Shown here piece after piece: positions 45,320-54,680 of a stretch of DNA of 64,000 bases. The position numbers were made by a program, and so were the translations under genes. The notes under the pieces are model-generated. The model was not told where the DNA came from, made no database searches, and saw nothing but the letters and a program-made list of their open reading frames with translations. Numbering within the stretch: position 1 is the first letter of the stretch; every line of letters begins with the position of its first letter. The DNA comes from Uruburuella testudinis (GTDB lineage Bacteria > Pseudomonadota > Gammaproteobacteria > Burkholderiales > Neisseriaceae), in assembly GCF_022870865.1 (NCBI RefSeq), contig NZ_CP091508.1:1922001-1986000 (forward strand), given 5' to 3'.

Positions 45320-45616
45320 TTAACGGTGCGACACGTGCTCGAGCGCCTGCTTGAGCAGGCCGATAACATGCGTGTCGTCTTCAGAATAATATAAAGTAGC
45401 ACCGGCACGGCGAAACTTCACCAAGCGCAGGTTTTTCAAAAAACGCAGCTGGTGCGAGGTAGCCGACTGGCTCAAACTGAGTTTGGCGGCAATTTCCCCC
45501 ACCGCATGTTCGCCCGTACACAACAAGTGCAAGATGCGGATGCGGGTGGGGTCGGCCAGCGCTTTAAAAATCTGCGAAAGCTGAAACAAGGTTTCTTCAT
45601 CAAGTTCGGTTTGCAT
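45320..45616 (-). CDS. ArsR/SmtB-family metal-responsive repressor
   Basis: A 98-residue winged-helix repressor ([21 protein letters not shown], recognition helix [16 protein letters not shown]). The C-terminal helix carries [19 protein letters not shown], with the Asp, His, Glu and His residues of the alpha-5 zinc site of CzrA/SmtB; this points to zinc rather than arsenic. It precedes the exporter gene by 12 bp and has an operator-like dyad at its own promoter. Confidence 0.9.
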   Translation of the reverse strand: MQTELDEETLFQLSQIFKALADPTRIRILHLLCTGEHAVGEIAAKLSLSQSATSHQLRFLKNLRLVKFRRAGATLYYSEDDTHVIGLLKQALEHVSHR

Positions 45617-45626
45617 TATATAATCT

Positions 45627-45650
45627 TATATGAGCAATTATTCATGTATT
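45627..45650. promoter_or_regulatory. ArsR/SmtB operator dyad
   Basis: TATATGAGCAATTATTCATGT contains the ATGA-x6-TCAT inverted repeat typical of zinc-sensing ArsR-family operators. It lies 11 bp upstream of the repressor start, overlapping the likely promoter. Confidence 0.6.
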
Positions 45651-45659
45651 CGATACTAT

Positions 45660-45697
45660 AAAGGCCGTCTGAAAAAGTCAATACTTTCAGACGGCCT
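45660..45697. terminator. DUS-pair hairpin upstream of the efflux operon
   Basis: AAGGCCGTCTGAAA and TTTCAGACGGCCT, eight bases apart. Confidence 0.6.
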
Positions 45698-45737
45698 CAT
45701 CAGATTTCAGCCCGCATGATACTAGGCGAGGCAAGCT

Positions 45738-45838
45738 ATAGATTCGGCAATTTTAATTCTAAAAATCTTTTGTTAATTTCTTTTTAAAACAATTAGATTG
45801 ATTTAAAAAATTCAGTTATTTAATTGCCGTTTCTATAA
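45738..45838. repeat. Third repeat family, copy 1 (about 100 bp)
   Basis: Left end TAGATTCGGCAATTTTAAT and right end TTAATTGCCGTTTCTATA are imperfect inverted copies, enclosing an AT-rich centre with TTAGATTGATTTAAA. A shorter relative is at 48867-48945, and single ends occur near 54630. Confidence 0.65.
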
Positions 45839-45881
45839 TGCAGCCAGGTTATTTTTTATGAATAGCTACGGCACAACCCGA

Positions 45882-47057
45882 TCAACGCGCCACCAACACC
45901 GCCAAGCCCATGCCGCCGCCTACGCACAAAGTGGCCAGCCCTTTTTTCGCATCGCGCCGCTGCATTTCGTGCAGCAGCGTAACCAAAATACGGCAGCCCG
46001 ATGCGCCGATGGGGTGGCCCAATGCAATCGCACCGCCGTTCACATTCACTTTTTCCATATCGAAGCCGAGATTCTTGGCCACACCCAACGCCTGGGCGGC
46101 AAATGCCTCATTGCCTTCAATCAAATCCACATCATCCAGATTCCACCCCGCTTTTGCCAACGCCATGCGCACCGCAGCCACCGGCCCCAAGCCCATCACT
46201 TCCGGTTCAACCCCGGCGGCGGCATAGCCTTTGATGACGGCCAACGGTTTCAAGCCCAATTCGGCGGCCTTTTCAGCAGACATCATCAACACCGCCGCCG
46301 CGCCGTCATTAATGCCCGAAGCATTGCCGGCGGTAACGCTGCCGTCTTTTTTAAACGCCGGCCGCAACGCCGCCAAACCCTCGGCGCCGGCATCGGCCTT
46401 AATGTATTCGTCGGCACTGATTTCCAGCGGTTCGCCCTTGCGCTGCGGCACGCTCACGGCGGCAATTTCCGCATCAAAACGCCCCTGCGCGCGGGCAGCA
46501 GCGGCTTTTTGCTGTGAAGCCAGCGCCAATTCATCTTGCTCTTCGCGACTGAGGCCGAGTTTGCCGACAATATTTTCCGCCGTTATTCCCATATGGTATT
46601 GCCGGTAGGCATCGGTCAGCCCGTCGTGCACCATGCTGTCCGTCAGCTTGCCGTCACCCATTTTCAAACCTTGGCGCATGTGCAGATAATGCGGGCTTTG
46701 CGACATTGATTCCTGCCCGCCCGCTACCACAATTTCCGCATCGCCGCACATAATCGCCTGTGCGGCCATCTGCACCGCTTTCATGCCCGAGCCGCACACC
46801 ACATTCACCGTGGTGGCCGGCGTTTCAACCGGAATCCCCGCCGCCAGCGCCGCCTGCCGTGCCGGATTTTGGCCGACCCCTGTCGTCAGCACATTGCCCA
46901 TAATCACTTCGCTAACTGCCTCAGGCGGCAAATCCGCCGCATCCAATACCGCCCGAATCGCTACCGCGCCCAACTGCGGCGCGCTCACCGATGCAAGGCT
47001 GCCCAAAAAACTGCCGATGGGGGTGCGCTTGGCGGCAACAATCACAACTTCTTTCAT
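45882..47057 (-). CDS. Acetyl-CoA C-acyltransferase (thiolase)
   Basis: A 391-residue biosynthetic or degradative thiolase joining or splitting acetyl-CoA units. The acyl-accepting cysteine is C88 in VVCGSGMK. The catalytic His lies in GHPIGASG and the second Cys in [19 protein letters not shown] and [12 protein letters not shown] are the other signatures. It resembles AtoB/PhaA acetyl-CoA acetyltransferases most. No other pathway gene adjoins it. GGAGTGTAGGA precedes the start. Confidence 0.92.
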   Translation of the reverse strand: MKEVVIVAAKRTPIGSFLGSLASVSAPQLGAVAIRAVLDAADLPPEAVSEVIMGNVLTTGVGQNPARQAALAAGIPVETPATTVNVVCGSGMKAVQMAAQAIMCGDAEIVVAGGQESMSQSPHYLHMRQGLKMGDGKLTDSMVHDGLTDAYRQYHMGITAENIVGKLGLSREEQDELALASQQKAAAARAQGRFDAEIAAVSVPQRKGEPLEISADEYIKADAGAEGLAALRPAFKKDGSVTAGNASGINDGAAAVLMMSAEKAAELGLKPLAVIKGYAAAGVEPEVMGLGPVAAVRMALAKAGWNLDDVDLIEGNEAFAAQALGVAKNLGFDMEKVNVNGGAIALGHPIGASGCRILVTLLHEMQRRDAKKGLATLCVGGGMGLAVLVAR

Positions 47058-47419
47058 TCCTACACTCCTTTTGGTTTGTTTTTCTGCAAATTTTTCTACA
47101 AATCCGATATCCCGGTCTTGGTTTGTTTATGATGCCAGAAGCACCCGGCAACACTCTGTTTGATATGGCCAAGCTGCTCAGATACCGGCCTTACGCCGAT
47201 ACCGCCTGCCGTCTTATACCGATATTCACTGACTTTACCATAGATTATGCCTGCTTTTTTAACGTTTTCTCCAGGCCGTCTGAAATATATTTTTCAGACT
47301 TATTGTCTAAAATAAAGCTTATTCAATCTTTTTGCGTAAATTTTATTGCCAACAAAGTCCAAAAAGTCTAATATAGCACCAAACTTCCAACGCCACCCGA
47401 TTTGATAAAAGCAAACAAA
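47058..47419. other. Thiolase-leuC divergent intergenic region
   Basis: Contains one AG-DUS at 47273 and AT-rich sequence with a possible leuC promoter (TAATATAG near 47372). No gene, leader peptide or T-box-like structure could be made out. Confidence 0.5.
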
Positions 47420-48835
47420 ATGAACGCACAAACCCTTTACGACAAACTTTGGAACAGCCACATCGTCCGCGAAGAAGAAGACGGCACGGTATTGCTGTAT
47501 ATCGACCGCCACTTGGTACACGAAGTAACCAGCCCGCAAGCATTTGAAGGCCTGAAAATGGCTGGGCGCAAGCTGTGGCGCATCGACAGCGTGGTTTCCA
47601 CCGCCGACCACAACACCCCCACCGACCATTGGGATGAAGGCATCAAAGACCCCATTTCCAAACTGCAAGTAGACACTTTGGATAACAACATCAAATCTTT
47701 CGGCGCACTGGCCTACTTTCCGTTTAAAGACAAAGGCCAGGGCATCGTGCACGTGATGGGCCCCGAACAAGGCGCCACCCTGCCCGGCATGACCGTGGTC
47801 TGCGGCGACTCGCACACCTCCACCCACGGTGCATTCGGCGCATTGGCGCACGGCATCGGCACCTCCGAAGTCGAACACACCATGGCCACCCAATGCATCA
47901 CCGCCAAAAAATCCAAAGCCATGCTGATTAAAGTAGACGGCCGTCTGAAACCCGGCGTAACCGCCAAAGACGTGGCACTCTACATCATCGGCCGAATCGG
48001 CACCGCCGGCGGCACCGGCTACGCCATCGAATTCGGCGGCGAAGCAATTCAAAGCCTCTCTATGGAAGGCCGCATGACCTTGTGCAACATGGCCATCGAA
48101 GCCGGCGCACGCTCCGGCCTGGTGGCGGTTGACCAAACCACCATCGATTACGTACAAGGCAAACCGCTCGCCCCCAAAGGCGACGACTGGGAAAAAGCCG
48201 TAGCCTATTGGCGCACACTGGTTTCCGATGAAGGCGCACAGTTCGACAAAGTATTTGAATTTGATGCCGCCGACATCGAACCGCAAGTAACTTGGGGCAC
48301 TTCGCCCGAAATGGTGCTCGACATCAACGGCAACGTGCCCAATCCCGCCGCCGAAGCCGATCCGGTCAAGCGCAGCGGCATGGAGCGCGCCCTGCAATAC
48401 ATGGGCTTGCAGGCCGATACCCCGTTGAATGAAATTCCGGTAGACGTAGTGTTTATCGGCTCCTGCACCAACAGCCGCATCGAAGACTTGCGCGAAGCCG
48501 CCGCCGTGGCCAAAGGCCGCAAAAAAGCCGCCAACGTCAGCCGCGTGCTGGTGGTGCCCGGCTCCGGCCTGGTAAAAGAGCAGGCCGAACAGGAAGGCTT
48601 GGATAAAGTATTCACCGAAGCCGGTTTTGAATGGCGCGAGCCGGGCTGCTCGATGTGTCTGGCCATGAATGCCGACCGCCTCGAGCCGCAAGAACGCTGT
48701 GCCTCCACTTCAAACCGCAACTTTGAAGGCCGCCAGGGCAACGGCGGACGCACCCACCTGGTCAGCCCGGCCATGGCGGCAGCGGCAGCCGTTACCGGCC
48801 ATTTTACCGACGTGCGCGCATTAGGGGTATCCTGA
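47420..48835 (+). CDS. leuC: 3-Isopropylmalate dehydratase large subunit LeuC
   Basis: A 471-residue [4Fe-4S] aconitase-family subunit that isomerises 2- to 3-isopropylmalate in leucine synthesis, with LeuD. Cluster cysteines are in [11 protein letters not shown] and [29 protein letters not shown] is intact. The start at 47420 gives the usual [11 protein letters not shown]; a TTG at 47402 is less likely. The last residues (LGVS) and the TGA stop are encoded by a MITE end, a recent change of the C-terminus. leuD follows 890 bp later. Confidence 0.96.
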   Translation: MNAQTLYDKLWNSHIVREEEDGTVLLYIDRHLVHEVTSPQAFEGLKMAGRKLWRIDSVVSTADHNTPTDHWDEGIKDPISKLQVDTLDNNIKSFGALAYFPFKDKGQGIVHVMGPEQGATLPGMTVVCGDSHTSTHGAFGALAHGIGTSEVEHTMATQCITAKKSKAMLIKVDGRLKPGVTAKDVALYIIGRIGTAGGTGYAIEFGGEAIQSLSMEGRMTLCNMAIEAGARSGLVAVDQTTIDYVQGKPLAPKGDDWEKAVAYWRTLVSDEGAQFDKVFEFDAADIEPQVTWGTSPEMVLDINGNVPNPAAEADPVKRSGMERALQYMGLQADTPLNEIPVDVVFIGSCTNSRIEDLREAAAVAKGRKKAANVSRVLVVPGSGLVKEQAEQEGLDKVFTEAGFEWREPGCSMCLAMNADRLEPQERCASTSNRNFEGRQGNGGRTHLVSPAMAAAAAVTGHFTDVRALGVS

Positions 48836-48867
48836 CCATTCGCTCGACGGGTGATCAGAACATCCTA
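48822..48867. repeat. MITE remnant, copy 8, supplying the leuC stop codon
   Basis: TAGGGGTATCCTGACCATTC and the opposite end GATCAGAACATCCTA are fused with no core, leaving 46 bp. The TGA of the first end is the leuC stop codon. Confidence 0.65.
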
Positions 48868-48945
48868 TAGATTCGGCAATTTTAATGCTAAAAATATTTT
48901 TTAGATTGATTTAAACATTCAGTTGTTTAATTGCCGTTTCTATCG
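48867..48945. repeat. Third repeat family, copy 2 (about 79 bp)
   Basis: TAGATTCGGCAATTTTAATG at the left and TTTAATTGCCGTTTCTATC at the right, as in the copy at 45738 but with a shorter centre. It directly abuts the MITE remnant. Confidence 0.65.
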
Positions 48946-49179
48946 TGTGATGTTTTCAGACGGCCTCAAACCATCAACATGCCGTCTGAATAACAATTTA
49001 ACGGCACCCGCCCGCTTGAGTTCGAATCGGTGTGTGTATCCCGCCGCCTTATTCGCCTACTTTTGTGAGCGGGTATGTGGGCATGAGCACCCGCCAAACC
49101 ATTTTTAATTGAACTTCTTGCCGCAACACAGCTTCTAAGTTAAGCTGGTTGTACTTTTATTTTTTAACCCAAGGAGTTC

Positions 49180-49323
49180 ATGATGCAAAAATTGATTTTA
49201 ACCGCCATTGCCGCTGCCGCATTTTTAGCCGGTTGCAACACCATCGCCGGTGCAGGTGAAGATGTCAGCGCCGCCGGTTCGGCCGTAACCAACACTGCCG
49301 ACAAAGTACAATCTGAGATGTAA
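49180..49323 (+). CDS. Entericidin-like small lipoprotein 1
   Basis: A 47-residue lipoprotein with AAGGAG upstream and two possible starts (ATGATG). The signal MMQKLILTAIAAAAFLAGC has the lipobox LAGC with the cysteine at 19. The mature part NTIAGAGEDVSAAGSAVTNT matches the entericidin EcnA/EcnB pattern (NTxxGxGxDV). Entericidins form a small outer-membrane-associated lipoprotein antidote/toxin pair in enteric bacteria. A paralogue is 200 bp downstream. A terminator follows. Confidence 0.8.
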   Translation: MMQKLILTAIAAAAFLAGCNTIAGAGEDVSAAGSAVTNTADKVQSEM

Positions 49324-49390
49324 GGCATCTTGTTGTCCGATTAAGATGTTTACGTGCATACCGCCTGCTCGGATATGCACCACACTCAGA

Positions 49391-49422
49391 AGGCCGTCTG
49401 AAAATTTTTCAGACGGCCTTCA
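49391..49422. terminator. DUS-pair terminator between the two lipoprotein genes
   Basis: AAGGCCGTCTGAAAA and TTTTTCAGACGGCCTT pair around a very short loop. Confidence 0.8.
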
Positions 49423-49524
49423 AAACAAGCCGCCGCAATGATTGCCATCACAATAAACAATAGCTATGATAGGAAATGCAGCAACACAGTGGCTGTACTT
49501 TCCCAAAATAAAGGAGCTTAAAAT

Positions 49525-49662
49525 ATGAAAAAACTGATTTTGATTACCTTGACCGCTATGTCTTTACTGTCTGCCTGTAACACCGTATCAGGCTTCGGTG
49601 AAGACGTACAAAAAGCCGGCAGCAAACTGGAACAGTCTGCTGATCGCAACGGCGCCAACTGA
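49525..49662 (+). CDS. Entericidin-like small lipoprotein 2
   Basis: A 45-residue lipoprotein, AAAGGAGC upstream. The signal MKKLILITLTAMSLLSAC ends with the lipobox LSAC (cysteine 18), and NTVSGFGEDVQKAGSKLEQ follows. It has the same NTxxGxGEDV core as the gene at 49180 but a different tail. It lies 60 bp upstream of leuD. A DUS-pair terminator separates it from the first paralogue, so each has its own transcript. Confidence 0.8.
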   Translation: MKKLILITLTAMSLLSACNTVSGFGEDVQKAGSKLEQSADRNGAN

Positions 49663-49722
49663 TTCCGTTTACCCTGCTCCCGCCTCCAGCGGGAGCATTT
49701 TCCACCCGAAAGTACAACAGCC

Positions 49723-50364
49723 ATGAAATTATTTACCCGCATCAACGCGCTGGTTGCCCCGCTTGACCGCGCCAACGTCGACACTGACGCGATTATTCCC
49801 AAACAATTTTTAAAATCCATCAAACGCAGCGGCTTCGGCCCCAACGCCTTCGACGAATGGCGCTATCTTGATCACGGCGAGCCCGGCATGGACAACAGCC
49901 AACGAGTGCTCAACCCCGATTTTTCGCTCAACCAACCCCGCTATCAGGGCGCACAAGTCTTGCTCACCCGCAAAAACTTCGGCTGCGGCTCCTCGCGCGA
50001 ACACGCCCCATGGGCGCTGGATGATTACGGCTTCCGCGCCGTGATTGCCCCCTCGTTTGCCGACATCTTCTTCAACAACTGCTACAAAAACGGCCTCTTG
50101 CCCATCGTATTGGATGAAGCCGCAGTCGACCAACTGTTTCAAGAAACCGAAGCCACCGAAGGCTACGCACTTGATATCGATCTGGAAAAACAAACCGTTA
50201 CCACCCCGAGCGGCCAATCTTTTACCTTCGATATCACCGAACACCGCAAACACTGCCTGCTCAACGGCCTCGACGAAATCGGCCTCACCCTGCAACACGC
50301 CGACGACATCAAAGCCTTTGAAGAAAAACGCAAAGCCGCTCAGCCGTGGCTGTTTCACGCTTGA
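49723..50364 (+). CDS. leuD: 3-Isopropylmalate dehydratase small subunit LeuD
   Basis: A 213-residue partner of LeuC forming the swivel domain. The substrate-binding [15 protein letters not shown] segment and [17 protein letters not shown] are diagnostic, as is [14 protein letters not shown] at the start. Length is normal. It is separated from leuC by two small lipoprotein genes, an order I recall from other Neisseria genomes. Confidence 0.96.
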   Translation: MKLFTRINALVAPLDRANVDTDAIIPKQFLKSIKRSGFGPNAFDEWRYLDHGEPGMDNSQRVLNPDFSLNQPRYQGAQVLLTRKNFGCGSSREHAPWALDDYGFRAVIAPSFADIFFNNCYKNGLLPIVLDEAAVDQLFQETEATEGYALDIDLEKQTVTTPSGQSFTFDITEHRKHCLLNGLDEIGLTLQHADDIKAFEEKRKAAQPWLFHA

Positions 50365-50378
50365 TAACAGACTTAACA

Positions 50379-50404
50379 GGCCGTCTTTTTCAGACGGCTT
50401 TTAA
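50379..50404 (+). terminator. leuD terminator (partial DUS pair)
   Basis: AGGCCGTCT and AGACGGCTTTT pair with a short T-rich loop. Confidence 0.65.
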
Positions 50405-50425
50405 CCATCCTCCAGGATAACCGCC

Positions 50426-51292
50426 ATGACACCCCCGACCATCGCCGTTACCGGCAGCAGCGGCCACATCGGCGGCATGGTTGCCCAACGCTTAAGCCAT
50501 GCCGAATTTCCGTTGGTGCTTCCCCTGCGCAACCCCGCCAAAGCGCCCGAACTGCCGCACAGCGAAGCGCGCGTGTGCAGTTATGCCGACAAAACCGCTG
50601 CAAAAGCCGCATTAAACGGCATTTCGGTTCTGTTTATGGTTTCCGCCGGCGAAAGCCTCACCCGCGCAGCCGAACACCGAACCTTTGTTTCCGCAGCCGC
50701 CGAAGCGGGTGTACAGCATATCGTTTACCTGTCTTTTGCCGGCGCTGATGCACACAGCACCTTCACCCTCGCCCGCACCCATGCCGATACCGAAGCCGCA
50801 ATTCAAGCTAGCGGCATCAGCCACACCTTTTTGCGCGACAACTTCTACAGCGAAATGATGGCCGAGCTGGCCGGCCCGGATCACATTATCCGCGGCCCGG
50901 CAGGCAACGGCCGCGTGGCCTGCGTTTCCCAATACGATGTGGCGGAAGCCGCCGCCAATATCCTGCAAGACATTGCCGCAGGCGGCAGCCGCCACCGCAA
51001 CCAAACCTATACGCTGACCGGCTCCGAATCGCTCAGCCTCACCGACATTGCCGCACAATTAAGCACATACCGCGGCACAAACTACCGCTTCCACAATGAA
51101 ACAACAGAAGAAGCCTATGCCGCCCGCCGCGCCGGCTATCCCGACACGCCGGATTGGATGCTGGATGCCTGGGTATCCACCTACACCGCCATTGCAGCAG
51201 ACGAACTCGCGCGCATTTACCCGGATTTAGCAGATATTCTCGACAGAACGCCGCGCACATTCCAACAAGTATTGCAGGAAAAGGCCGTCTGA
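50426..51292 (+). CDS. NmrA-like NAD(P)-binding protein (atypical SDR)
   Basis: A 288-residue protein with the Rossmann motif TGSSGHIGGMVAQRL at 9-23 and the pattern of QorB/NmrA-type atypical SDRs (YLSFAGADAHSTF, TFLRDNFYSEM). Such proteins are quinone reductases or redox-sensing regulators with NADPH. The stop codon is the TGA of an AG-DUS (AAGGCCGTCTGA), so the last three residues KAV are DUS-encoded. The next gene starts 12 bp later. Confidence 0.82.
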   Translation: MTPPTIAVTGSSGHIGGMVAQRLSHAEFPLVLPLRNPAKAPELPHSEARVCSYADKTAAKAALNGISVLFMVSAGESLTRAAEHRTFVSAAAEAGVQHIVYLSFAGADAHSTFTLARTHADTEAAIQASGISHTFLRDNFYSEMMAELAGPDHIIRGPAGNGRVACVSQYDVAEAAANILQDIAAGGSRHRNQTYTLTGSESLSLTDIAAQLSTYRGTNYRFHNETTEEAYAARRAGYPDTPDWMLDAWVSTYTAIAADELARIYPDLADILDRTPRTFQQVLQEKAV

Positions 51293-51303
51293 AAGCAAAA
51301 CCT

Positions 51304-51774
51304 ATGATACTCGACACCATCGCCAACGCCGAGCGCTACGCCGCCCTGCATCCCGACTTTCTCGAAGCCATGGCGCTGCTGCAAACGCTCGATTTTGCCA
51401 ACTTGCCCGACGGCCAAGTGCCGTGCGCCAATCCCAATATCCGCATCTTTATTGGCCGCGAACCGATGCGCAGCCGCGAAGACGCAAAGCCCGAAGCACA
51501 CATTCAGCACATCGATATTCAGGTGCCCTTAAGCGGCAGCGAAGGCTACGGCTGGATAGACAGAGGCCGTCTGAAACACAGCTTGGGCTATAACGAAATG
51601 CGCGATATCGAATTTTTCGACGACACCCCCGATGTGTGGTTCGATGTCGCCCCCGGCGAATTCACCCTCTTCTTCCCCGCAGATGCCCACGCCCCGCTGG
51701 TCGGCAATGAGCCGCATATCCGCAAAGCCGTGTTTAAAATCCGCACCCTCGAATACCGAATCGAATCACCTTAA
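51304..51774 (+). CDS. YhcH/YjgK/YiaL family protein
   Basis: A 156-residue protein of the family related to the beta subunit of evolved beta-galactosidase (EbgC). The signature ...[20 protein letters not shown] and the later [15 protein letters not shown] supply the metal-binding His and Glu residues of the cupin-like barrel. The exact reaction is unknown; sugar anomer handling has been proposed. It overlaps no gene, starts 12 bp after the NmrA-like gene and lies 24 bp before leuB, so it is probably in the leu transcript. An in-gene DUS at 51567 is translated as GRLKHS. Confidence 0.82.
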   Translation: MILDTIANAERYAALHPDFLEAMALLQTLDFANLPDGQVPCANPNIRIFIGREPMRSREDAKPEAHIQHIDIQVPLSGSEGYGWIDRGRLKHSLGYNEMRDIEFFDDTPDVWFDVAPGEFTLFFPADAHAPLVGNEPHIRKAVFKIRTLEYRIESP

Positions 51775-51797
51775 CCATCCACATAAGGAAAACCGAA

Positions 51798-52868
51798 ATG
51801 ACCCAACAAATCGCCATTCTGCCGGGTGACGGCATCGGCCCCGAAATCACCGCCCAAGCCGTGCGCGTGCTCGACAAACTGAAAGAGCAAGGCCTTGATA
51901 TTGCCTACGAATATGCGCCAATCGGCGGCGCAGGTTACGACGAATACGGCCACCCCTACCCCGAATTCACCCAAAAGCTGTGCCGCGCCGCCGATGCGGT
52001 ATTGCTCGGTGCAGTGGGCGGCCCGCAATACGATAATCTCGACCGGCCGCTGCGCCCCGAACGCGGCTTGCTCGCCATCCGCAAAGATTTAAACCTGTTT
52101 GCCAACCTGCGCCCGGCGATTCTGTATCCAGAATTGGCCAACGCCTCCACACTGAAGCCCGAAGTGGTGGCCGGTTTGGATATTTTGATTGTGCGCGAGC
52201 TTACCGGTGATATTTATTTCGGCGAACCGCGCGGCATCCGCACGCTGGAAAACGGCGAGCGCGAAGGCTTCAACACCATGCGCTACAGCGAAAGCGAAAT
52301 CCGCCGTATCGCCCATGTAGCCTTCAAAGCCGCACAAAAACGCAGCAAAAAAGTCTGCTCGGTCGGCAAAGCCAATGTATTGGAAACCACCGAATTATGG
52401 CGCGAAATTTTTGATGAAATCGCCCCCGAATACCCCGATGTAGAATTAAGCCACATGTATGTCGACAACGCCGCCATGCAGCTCGTGCGCGCACCGAAAC
52501 AGTTTGACGTGATTGCCACCGGCAACATCTTCGGCGACATTTTGAGCGACCAGGCTTCGATGCTCACCGGCTCCATCGGCATGCTGCCCTCCGCTTCGCT
52601 CAACGAAACCGGCAAAGGCCTGTATGAGCCCTCGCACGGCTCCGCGCCCGACATCGCCGGTCAAAACAAAGCCAACCCGCTGGCCACCATTCTCTCTGCC
52701 GCCATGCTGCTTCGCTACAGCCTCGGCGACGAAGCCCGCGCGCAACAAATCGAGGCCGCCGTGCAAAAAGTGCTCGAACAAGGCTACCGCACCGGCGATA
52801 TTTTTGAAGAAGGCTGCAAACTGGTTTCCTGCTCCGAAATGGGCGATGCGGTATTAGCCGCGCTGTAA
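51798..52868 (+). CDS. leuB: 3-Isopropylmalate dehydrogenase LeuB
   Basis: A 356-residue NAD-dependent enzyme oxidising and decarboxylating 3-isopropylmalate, the third step of leucine synthesis. [19 protein letters not shown] at the start, the substrate-binding [25 protein letters not shown] with [11 protein letters not shown], and [23 protein letters not shown] are intact. Length is normal. It is followed by the tandem repeat array. Confidence 0.97.
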   Translation: MTQQIAILPGDGIGPEITAQAVRVLDKLKEQGLDIAYEYAPIGGAGYDEYGHPYPEFTQKLCRAADAVLLGAVGGPQYDNLDRPLRPERGLLAIRKDLNLFANLRPAILYPELANASTLKPEVVAGLDILIVRELTGDIYFGEPRGIRTLENGEREGFNTMRYSESEIRRIAHVAFKAAQKRSKKVCSVGKANVLETTELWREIFDEIAPEYPDVELSHMYVDNAAMQLVRAPKQFDVIATGNIFGDILSDQASMLTGSIGMLPSASLNETGKGLYEPSHGSAPDIAGQNKANPLATILSAAMLLRYSLGDEARAQQIEAAVQKVLEQGYRTGDIFEEGCKLVSCSEMGDAVLAAL

Positions 52869-52917
52869 GCGCTTGCCATCGTTTAAAACGGCTGCACCGG
52901 CAAGCAGCTTCAGATGG

Positions 52918-54290
52918 CCTCACTATTATTCAAGCCTTGCGGCTTGTGCCCTCTCCCTAACCCTCTCCCACGGGAGAGGGAATTCAGTTGCCGTTGTTTT
53001 TGCTGTTGCGTGTTTTTTCCGGCATTTGTTTTTGCCGCCAATCTTACCGCTTCAGCAACCTAGCTCCCTCCCCTGAGGGGGAGGGCTGGGGAGAGGGCGG
53101 CAAACCGCAGGTTTGCTTCATCGCGCCTTCCACCATCATCATTTTCAGACGGCCTAACCATTATTCAAGCCTTGCGGCTTGTGCCCTCTCCCTAACCCTC
53201 TCCCACGGGAGAGGGAATTCAGTTGCCGTTGTTTTTGCTGTTGCGTGTTTTTTCCGGCATTTGTTTTTGCCGCCAATCTTACCGCTTCAGCAACCTAGCT
53301 CCCTCCCCTGAGGGGGAGGGCTGGGGAGAGGGCGGCAAACCGCAGGTTTGCTTCATCGCGCACTCCGTCATCATCATTTTCAGACGGCCTCACTATTGTT
53401 CAAGCCTCGCGGCTTGTGCCCTCTCCCTAAACCGAATTCCCTCTCCCGCGGGAGAGGGAATTCGGTTGCCGTTGTTTTTGCCGTTACGCGTTTTTTTGTC
53501 GTTACGCGTTTGGGGCGGCGTTTGATTTTTGGTGGCGTTTGATTCTCCCGCCAATCTTACCGCTTCAGCCGCTTGGCTCCCTCCCCTGTGGGGGAGGGTT
53601 GGGGAGAGGGCGGCAAACCGCAGGTTTGCTTCATCGCGCACTCCGTCATCATCATTTTCAGACGGCCTCACTATTGTTCAAGCCTCGCGGCTTGTGCCCT
53701 CTCCCTAACCCTCTCCCACGGGAGAGGGAATTCGGTTGCGGTTGTGTTTGCCGTTGCGTGTTTTGGCCGGCGTTTGTTTTCCCGCCAATCTTTTACTGCT
53801 TCAGCCACCTAACTCCCTCCCCTGTGGGGGAGGGCTGGGGAGAGGGCGGCAAACCGCAGGTTTGCTTCATCGCGCACTCCGTCATCATCATTTTCAGACG
53901 GCCTCACTATTGTTCAAGCCTCGCGGCTTGTGCCCTCTCCCTAACCCTCTCCCACGGGAGAGGGAATTCGGTTGCGGTTGTGTTTGCCGTTGCGTGTTTT
54001 GGCCGGCGTTTGTTTTCCCGCCAATCTTTTACTGCTTCAGCCACCTAACTCCCTCCCCTGTGGGGGAGGGCTGGGGAGAGGGCGGCAAACCGCAGGTTTG
54101 CTTCATCGCGCACTCCGTCATCATCATTTTCAGACGGCCTCACTATTGTTCAAGCCTCGCGGCTTATGCCCTCTCTCTAACCCTCTCCCGCGGGTGAGGG
54201 AACTCGGTTGCTGTTGTGTTTGCCGTTGCGTGTTTTTTCCGGCGTTTGTTTTTCCCGCCAATCTTACCGCTTCAGCAACCCGGTCAGTGT
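52918..54290. repeat. Tandem array of about six 235-278-bp units, each with one DUS
   Basis: Unit starts are at 52918, 53153, 53388, 53666, 53902 and 54138; the last unit is incomplete. Each holds CTATTATTCAAGCC or CTATTGTTCAAGCC, a CCCTCTCCC...GGGAGAGGG palindrome, a second GGGGGAGGGCTGGGGAGAGG block and TTTTCAGACGGCCT, the AG-DUS complement. The third unit has an extra 42 bp. Long frames inside it are repeat translations, not genes. Length differences between strains would be expected. Confidence 0.9.
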
Positions 54291-54560
54291 AGGTCGGTTT
54301 CCCCGAATCCGGCATTTCCAACATCACCGCCATGCTCGGAAACAACAGCAGCATCAAGCGTTTTGTCGGATACAAGCTATCCGACGATTCTGGATGCGAT
54401 GCTGCGGGATCGTTTGGCGGAAGCGAAAGCAGTTTGATGGTGCTGAAATATTGCTGATTTTATTAAGATAAACAGTTTTTGGTATTTTTGTCCGACGGGG
54501 TTAAAAATACAGTTGCTACGCCGCCGGCACAAATTATTCGGCAAGTGCTTTAATAAACAA
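54291..54560. other. Unassigned sequence after the array
   Basis: No intact gene. One frame ends with PTILDAMLRDRLAEAKAV at 54437, which could be the tail of a lost gene, but nothing identifies it. Confidence 0.4.
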
Positions 54561-54596
54561 AAGGCCGTCTGAAACACCGCTTTCAGACGGCCTTTA
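54561..54596. terminator. DUS-pair terminator upstream of pqiA
   Basis: AAGGCCGTCTGAAA and TTTCAGACGGCCTTT pair around a six-base loop. Confidence 0.7.
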
Positions 54597-54680
54597 CGCT
54601 TGCTTGCATCAAGCATTCTTATTTTCCGTTATAATGCCGTTTCTATAACAGATTCAATCACTCAGGCCGTCTGAACGCCT

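Noticed and set aside
52988..54197. Several 80-169 residue open frames inside the tandem array
   Set aside because: They are translations of the repeat unit, share the same peptide in each copy, and have no ribosome sites or domain.
52918..54290. CRISPR array
   Set aside because: Units are about 236 bp and nearly identical throughout; there are no short repeats with unique spacers and no cas genes.
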